Assembly (NCBI RefSeq): GCF_007827955.1
Contig: NZ_VITR01000023.1
Coordinates: 1 to 55,505 of the forward strand
DNA from: Nitrospirillum pindoramense
GTDB lineage: Bacteria; Pseudomonadota; Alphaproteobacteria; Azospirillales; Azospirillaceae
Direction: 5' to 3'
Length of the DNA stretch: 55,505 nt
Shown: one piece after another, positions 50,010-55,505 of the stretch
How the letters are laid out: the number at the start of each line of letters is the position of its first letter
Position numbering within the stretch: the stretch's first letter is position 1
Translations under genes and position numbers: made by a program
Notes under the pieces: model-generated
What the model saw: only the letters and a program-made list of their open reading frames with translations
The model's database searches: none
Told to the model about the DNA's origin: nothing

Positions 50010-50525
50010 ATGCCATTATCCGCCTATACCGATCCAATGGTTTTCGCCATGGCGACAGCCCAGGCGCCCCAGGTGCGGGGAATCCGCCACGCCGGGCATT
50101 TCAACCTGCTGGTCTCCTGGATGCGGGCGCGCATGGGCGACGGCTATCCCGCATGGCCGGCGGTGCGGGAACGGATTCAGGCGCCCTACCGCGATTTTCT
50201 GGTGGTGGCAGACCTGCACGCGACCCCACCCCGCTGGCATGACGTCGGCTGGAGCGCCGGCAACCTGCTGGCCAGCCGTTTCGACATCAGCGCCAACCTG
50301 CCCGGCGCCCCCGCCTATCACGCCGGCAAGATGGCGGTCGCCACCTATGATGAAATCCCCAGCCGGCAAGAGGTCTTGGGCCTGTTGGCTCTGCCAGTTC
50401 TTCATATCCGGCAGGAAAAGCCGATTTCCGTGATGGGTGTCTTCATGCTGGCGCCAAAAGCGGAGCGGTCGAATTCCACTCCTTGGCGCGGAGGGGAGCG
50501 GGCACCACATCATCGGCTGCACTGA
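50010..50525 (+). CDS. Unknown protein under an XRE operator
   Basis: 171 aa, ATG at 50010. No known family recognised. Segments: IRHAGHFNLLVSWMRARMGDG, PYRDFLVVADLHATPPRWHDVGWSAGN (cited as VVADLHATPPRWHDVG), AGKMAVATYDEIPS. Mixed alpha/beta composition, no signal or membrane segments, so cytoplasmic. Regulation by the divergent XRE protein is probable. The gap after it (50526-50716) holds an AT-rich stretch at 50530-50640 that likely carries the mucR promoter. Confidence 0.65.
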   Translation: MPLSAYTDPMVFAMATAQAPQVRGIRHAGHFNLLVSWMRARMGDGYPAWPAVRERIQAPYRDFLVVADLHATPPRWHDVGWSAGNLLASRFDISANLPGAPAYHAGKMAVATYDEIPSRQEVLGLLALPVLHIRQEKPISVMGVFMLAPKAERSNSTPWRGGERAPHHRLH

Positions 50526-50716
50526 GCAAATCCATTTTATTTCCGTCGCAGAAACGCTCATTTCCGGCGCTCCCTTGGTTCCGATGCCATCAATACCGAG
50601 TATGGATATCATTTAATTATATAGGGGCTATTCCTGCGCCTTGATTTGCAGGATCATGGACTTACTTCAGCATGGTGCCTCTGCTCGTGCCGAACCCGAA
50701 TGGCGATGGAATACAA

Positions 50717-51178
50717 ATGTCCGACTCGACCCTGAACCTGGCCACCAACATCGTGGCCGCCTATGTCTCCCACAACCGCGTGGATGTGGCGGACCTGCCG
50801 TCCCTGCTGAAGGCCACCTATGACAAGCTGGTGGCCCTGGAAAACCCGCCGGTGGTGGCGGCCACGCCGGAGCCGTTGACGCCCGCCGTTCCGGTGCGCC
50901 GCTCGGTGACGCCCGACTACATCGTCTGCCTGGAAGACGGCAAGAAGCTGAAGATGCTGAAGCGCCACCTGCGCACGGCCTACAACCTGACGCCGGACGA
51001 ATATCGCGCCAAGTGGGGCCTGCCCTCGGATTATCCCATGGTGGCGCCCAATTACGCCGAGCGCCGGTCGGGTTTGGCCAAGGCCAATGGCTTGGGCACC
51101 CGTGCCCAGCGCAACACGGTGGCCGCCCCGGCTGCGGAACCGGCCAAGAGGAAGCGCGCCGCCAAGAAGGCGGCGTAA
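50717..51178 (+). CDS. MucR/Ros-family transcriptional regulator
   Basis: 153 aa from the ATG at 50717. The C-terminal domain is typical: YIVCLEDGKKLKMLKRHLRTAYNLTPDEYRAKWGLPSDYPMVAPNYAERR (cited as CLEDGKKLKMLKRHL and YRAKWGLPSDYPMVAP), then a basic tail (KRKRAAKKAA). Ros-type zinc fingers use CxxC and HxxxH-type ligands; here the second Cys is Asp and the second His position reads Ala, so zinc binding may be lost. MucR proteins bind AT-rich DNA and silence genes, possibly including the AT-rich peptide cluster of this element. Confidence 0.88.
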   Translation: MSDSTLNLATNIVAAYVSHNRVDVADLPSLLKATYDKLVALENPPVVAATPEPLTPAVPVRRSVTPDYIVCLEDGKKLKMLKRHLRTAYNLTPDEYRAKWGLPSDYPMVAPNYAERRSGLAKANGLGTRAQRNTVAAPAAEPAKRKRAAKKAA

Positions 51179-51183
51179 GGCCA

Positions 51184-51208
51184 GCGGGGCCGGTCATCCC
51201 GGCCCCGC
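51184..51208. terminator. Hairpin between mucR and parB
   Basis: GCGGGGCCGG (51184-51193) pairs with CCGGCCCCGC (51199-51208), loop TCATC, followed on the plus strand by CTTCCT. It lies between the convergent mucR and parB genes. Confidence 0.65.
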
Positions 51209-51223
51209 CTTCCTGACACCTCG

Positions 51224-53134
51224 TTACTCCGCCGCCTGATCCAACGCCGGCGCCGGCTCGCGCCGCACCGTGCGCAACAAGGCGGGCAGCCAAGGCCTGC
51301 CGGCTAGCAAGCGTTCCGCCTGCTCCGCCATCTCCCCCTTCTTCAAGCCGCTGATCGCCTCGGCATCGCGCGCCGATACGCCCTCGCCCACCGCTTCCAC
51401 GATATGGGCCTTGGTGACCCGGCCCAGATAGCTGTCGACGGTGGCGGACCAATGCCGGCTCATGTCCAGGTCCAGGACGGTGGCCAGGGCATCGGCATGG
51501 GCCAGGCGGCGCGGATCATGGCTCCAGGGCGCCTGCACGCCATGGACCAGGGTGGCCACGCAGAACGCCAGCAGACGGGCCAGAACAGCGGTTTCCTGCA
51601 CCAGCACCCAGGCCCAAAGCTCATCCGGCGAGGACGGCACTTGCCGGGCCCAGTCGTCATGGCGACTGGCGACGGCACGAGCGGCGGAACCGTCCGCCAC
51701 CGGATTGATGAAGACCACGGGCGCCGTTTCCAACCGCAGGCAGCTTTGCGGCAGGTAACCGCCGCCATGGAACAGGGGCAGCGCCAAGGCATGCACCACG
51801 GCGGCCAAGGCGACGTCGGGCCGATCCATCAGCGCCGCCTGGAGCCCGGCGGTGCGATGGGTGGTCAGTTCCTCCACCAGACGCTCGGACAACGACGTCA
51901 AGCCGTCCGTTTCCTCCTCCACCGCTGCGCTGATCGCCTCGGGCTCGCCCCGCGCAGCAGGAAGAGGCGCGGGCTGCGGGACAGGCTCGGGCGGCGCTTC
52001 GTCCTCCGGCCGGATAAAGCCGCGTTCCACCCGAAGCGCCCCATCGGCGCCGAGGCAGACGAAGGCGCCGCCGCGCGCGATGTCATCGGGATCATAGGCC
52101 TCGCGATCACGCAACGCGGCGATCCGGGCCTCCAGGTCCTGAAAGGCGGTATCCGCCTCAGGGGACGCATCGCCCTGCAGACGGTTGGACAGCGCCTCAT
52201 AATCCTGCTCCAGCGCGTCCAAGGCAGCCTGTTCATTGGCGTCGAGCGGTGCGGGCACGGGATAGGCGCGGCGTAGGCCGGCGGCCAGGCCATAGGCGAA
52301 TTCCGGATGGACGGCCACCCACTTCCACCCCTCCGCGCGCACGGTGACGGCGTCGGCCTCCAGCTTCTCGGCCATCAGCCGGTCCAGCAACGGCACATCT
52401 TCCAGGTAGACGCCCTGGTCATCAGCGCTGAACAGATCACGCAACACCGGGCCGCCCGCCGCCTCATAGGCGGCAATACTGATAAAACGGACGCGCCTGT
52501 CGGTGGCGGGGACATGGGCCTGGGTCAGCAGGCGGCGGATCGTCTCCGCCGACTTGTTCCAGGTGAGGTCGCCCCAAACCTGTTCCTGGCGGGCGTGGTC
52601 ATCGGTCAGGGCGAAGGCCGTCAATTGCTCCAGCGTCATCAGCCCCTCGCGGTACTGCGCCATCAAGCGGGGGGACACGGCACCCAGCTTAAGGCGCTGC
52701 TTCACCGTCCGCTCAGCCACCCCGAAGCGGGCCGCGATCTCCAGGGCCGGCAAACCCTCGGCGGCATGCAAGTGATGGAAGGCCTCGAATTGGTCAGCCG
52801 GGTGGGGCGGAACGTAGCTGTTCTCGGCCAGGCTGACCTCCAGGGCGTTGGCCGTCCCCAGCAGGGCGCAGGGGATGGGGGCCGCCTTGGGCAGGCGCTT
52901 ACGTTGGGCCAGGAGTTTGAGCGCCGCCAGCCGGCGCCCACCGGCCACCACCTCATAGCGGCCCGTCTCCTGCCCCTGGCCGTCGAGGACAGGCCGGACG
53001 GTGAGGTTTTGCAGCAGGCCGTGGGCGGCGATGCTGGCCGCCAGTTCCTCCAGCCCGCTATCGCGGGCGGTCTTGCGCATGTTGGCGTCCGAAGCGCTGA
53101 GCTTGGACAGGGGCAGGGTCAAGAACTCTCCCAT
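51224..53134 (-). CDS. ParB/RepB-type N-domain protein
   Basis: 636 aa from the ATG at 53134, preceded by GGAGA; upstream frame is leader. The ParB nuclease-like domain is at the N-terminus: LSKLSASDANMRKTARDSGLEELAASIAAHGLLQNLTVRP (cited as LEELAASIAAHGLLQNL), YEVVAGGRRLAALKLL and IPCALL. A KorB-like HTH follows (EIAARFGVAERTVKQRLKLGAVS), then a long region without known domain. ParB-like proteins of this length are usual in ICEs of this kind and have uncertain roles; partition with the distant ParA is not assured. Confidence 0.88.
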   Translation of the reverse strand: MGEFLTLPLSKLSASDANMRKTARDSGLEELAASIAAHGLLQNLTVRPVLDGQGQETGRYEVVAGGRRLAALKLLAQRKRLPKAAPIPCALLGTANALEVSLAENSYVPPHPADQFEAFHHLHAAEGLPALEIAARFGVAERTVKQRLKLGAVSPRLMAQYREGLMTLEQLTAFALTDDHARQEQVWGDLTWNKSAETIRRLLTQAHVPATDRRVRFISIAAYEAAGGPVLRDLFSADDQGVYLEDVPLLDRLMAEKLEADAVTVRAEGWKWVAVHPEFAYGLAAGLRRAYPVPAPLDANEQAALDALEQDYEALSNRLQGDASPEADTAFQDLEARIAALRDREAYDPDDIARGGAFVCLGADGALRVERGFIRPEDEAPPEPVPQPAPLPAARGEPEAISAAVEEETDGLTSLSERLVEELTTHRTAGLQAALMDRPDVALAAVVHALALPLFHGGGYLPQSCLRLETAPVVFINPVADGSAARAVASRHDDWARQVPSSPDELWAWVLVQETAVLARLLAFCVATLVHGVQAPWSHDPRRLAHADALATVLDLDMSRHWSATVDSYLGRVTKAHIVEAVGEGVSARDAEAISGLKKGEMAEQAERLLAGRPWLPALLRTVRREPAPALDQAAE

Positions 53135-53390
53135 GATCGTCTCCATCGGTAAAATCCCGCCGGGAAGCACCCGTGCGTGCTTCCCGGAGGCGGGCGACCG
53201 CGCGGGGGGAGAGGGGGGCGAGCGCCGGCGCGCCCGGCCGGGTTGCCAGGACGGGCGGGACCGTCGCGGCACCCGTGATCATGACCATGACGCCGGGCCT
53301 GCGCGGCCGCGGCCCTGCCGGGCGGAGCCCGGCACTCGCGGGGGAGAGGGGGCGAAGGGCCCCCTCTCCCCAGATGCCAGGGTCAGAGAA
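53135..53390 (-). promoter_or_regulatory. Structured leader element, copy B (upstream of ParB)
   Basis: Resembles copy A at 47665-47935. Stem 1: 53162-53170 with 53177-53185 (9 bp, 28 bases before the start codon). Stem 2: 53341-53352 with 53360-53371 (12 bp). A CGCGGCCCTGCCGGGCG block and the GACCGCGCGGGG block are shared. No gene is seen in it. Confidence 0.6.
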
Positions 53391-53576
53391 CCAGGAGCAG
53401 CCTTGGACCGCCATAGGCCACCCGCCTCAATCCGCCGCTACGATTGCGTAGGCGTTTACCGTCATTGGCAGGTCAGTGCGCGATCTGGCCTGTGATAGGG
53501 TTTCCCATCCCACCGGACAGCCCCAGGTTCATGTCTATCCAGACGGTAATGCCTCTTGAGAGCGGGTTGCGGCACC

Positions 53577-53759
53577 ATGGAAAAGTCCGGCACGATAGGG
53601 CGTCCAGATAGCGAGAAGAGTAAGGTCGGCGACTTGCTCACCTTCCGGCCTGCTGTCATGCCGGATCCCAGGTTGGTGGAACTGGTCCGGCTCCTCGCGC
53701 GACAGGCGGCTGATCAATACTTTGACGGCGCGCGACCGCCGAAGGCGGAGCCCAGGTAG
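53577..53759 (+). CDS. Small unknown protein before the integrase
   Basis: 60 aa from the ATG at 53577. Contains VGDLLTFRPAVMPDPRLVELVRLLARQAADQYF; cited as LVELVRLLARQAADQYF, a helix of a kind seen in small proteins directly upstream of such recombinase genes. It ends 12 bases before the integrase start, so the two are probably co-transcribed. It could assist or regulate recombination; unproven. Confidence 0.6.
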   Translation: MEKSGTIGRPDSEKSKVGDLLTFRPAVMPDPRLVELVRLLARQAADQYFDGARPPKAEPR

Positions 53760-53771
53760 CAAGAGGCCGGA

Positions 53772-55487
<1,716 letters not shown>

Positions 55488-55505
55488 GATGTTGGTGCAT
55501 GGGGG

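Overview
The window is high-GC DNA from an alphaproteobacterium. The basis for this is a MucR/Ros regulator, a Trb-type conjugation locus with the DUF736/DUF932/DUF2840/RepA set common in alphaproteobacterial integrative elements, and an alphaproteobacterial-looking initiator tRNA. An Azospirillaceae-like host is possible but cannot be proven here. The window contains one complete integrated conjugative element (ICE) of about 40.6 kb, flanked by chromosome on the left and by the end of its target tRNA gene on the right.

Chromosomal part (1-14,798). It holds the start of a repeat-rich autotransporter-like protein on the minus strand (running off the window), an OmpR-type response regulator and histidine kinase, and a five-gene sulfonate-type operon (TauD-like dioxygenase, periplasmic binding protein, nitroreductase, FAD flavoprotein, two-cluster ferredoxin). 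A TonB-dependent receptor follows, divergent from a Tat-exported flavin amine oxidase plus an exported RidA-like protein. A hairpin with a T-tract on the minus strand at 14,759-14,793 lies exactly where the terminator of the tRNA-fMet gene would have been before integration.

Element boundaries. The sequence TGGTTGCGGGGGC occurs in the same orientation at 14,799-14,811 and at 55,411-55,423, the latter being the 3' end of tRNA-fMet. Joining the two element ends in silico gives a 46-bp attP: two perfect 22-bp inverted arms around a central GG, the symmetry expected for a large serine integrase. That integrase gene (53,772-55,454) lies at the right end and reads into the tRNA; its original last codons lie at 14,812-14,851.

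Element cargo (15.1-22.1 kb). Seven minus-strand genes look like an unusual RiPP (modified-peptide) cluster: a C39 peptidase-ABC exporter, an HlyD adaptor, a ferritin-like diiron protein, a graspetide-type ATP-grasp ligase, two small precursor peptides with double-glycine-type leaders, and a secreted DUF6624 protein. The two precursors arose by a tandem duplication of 464/470 bp. The copies are almost identical except in the core-peptide codons, where all five substitutions change an amino acid. The biosynthetic half is AT-rich, unlike everything around it.

Element backbone (22.3-55.5 kb). A cluster of decayed IS elements (IS1182, IS256, IS110 families) separates the cargo from the conjugation operon traG-RHH-trbBCDEJKLFGI. 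Next come a DUF433/PIN toxin-antitoxin pair, a short relaxase, a lytic transglycosylase, TraF, DUF2840, an RHH protein, ParA, three 22-bp iterons, RepA and an excisionase-like HTH protein. The remainder holds unknown genes, a frameshifted DUF6499/DUF2285 gene, an XRE regulator, DUF932, DUF736, a second DUF433/PIN-like pair, an XRE regulator divergent from an unknown gene across a 27-bp palindrome, MucR, ParB and the integrase. DUF932 and ParB share a conserved, apparently structured leader of about 250 nt.
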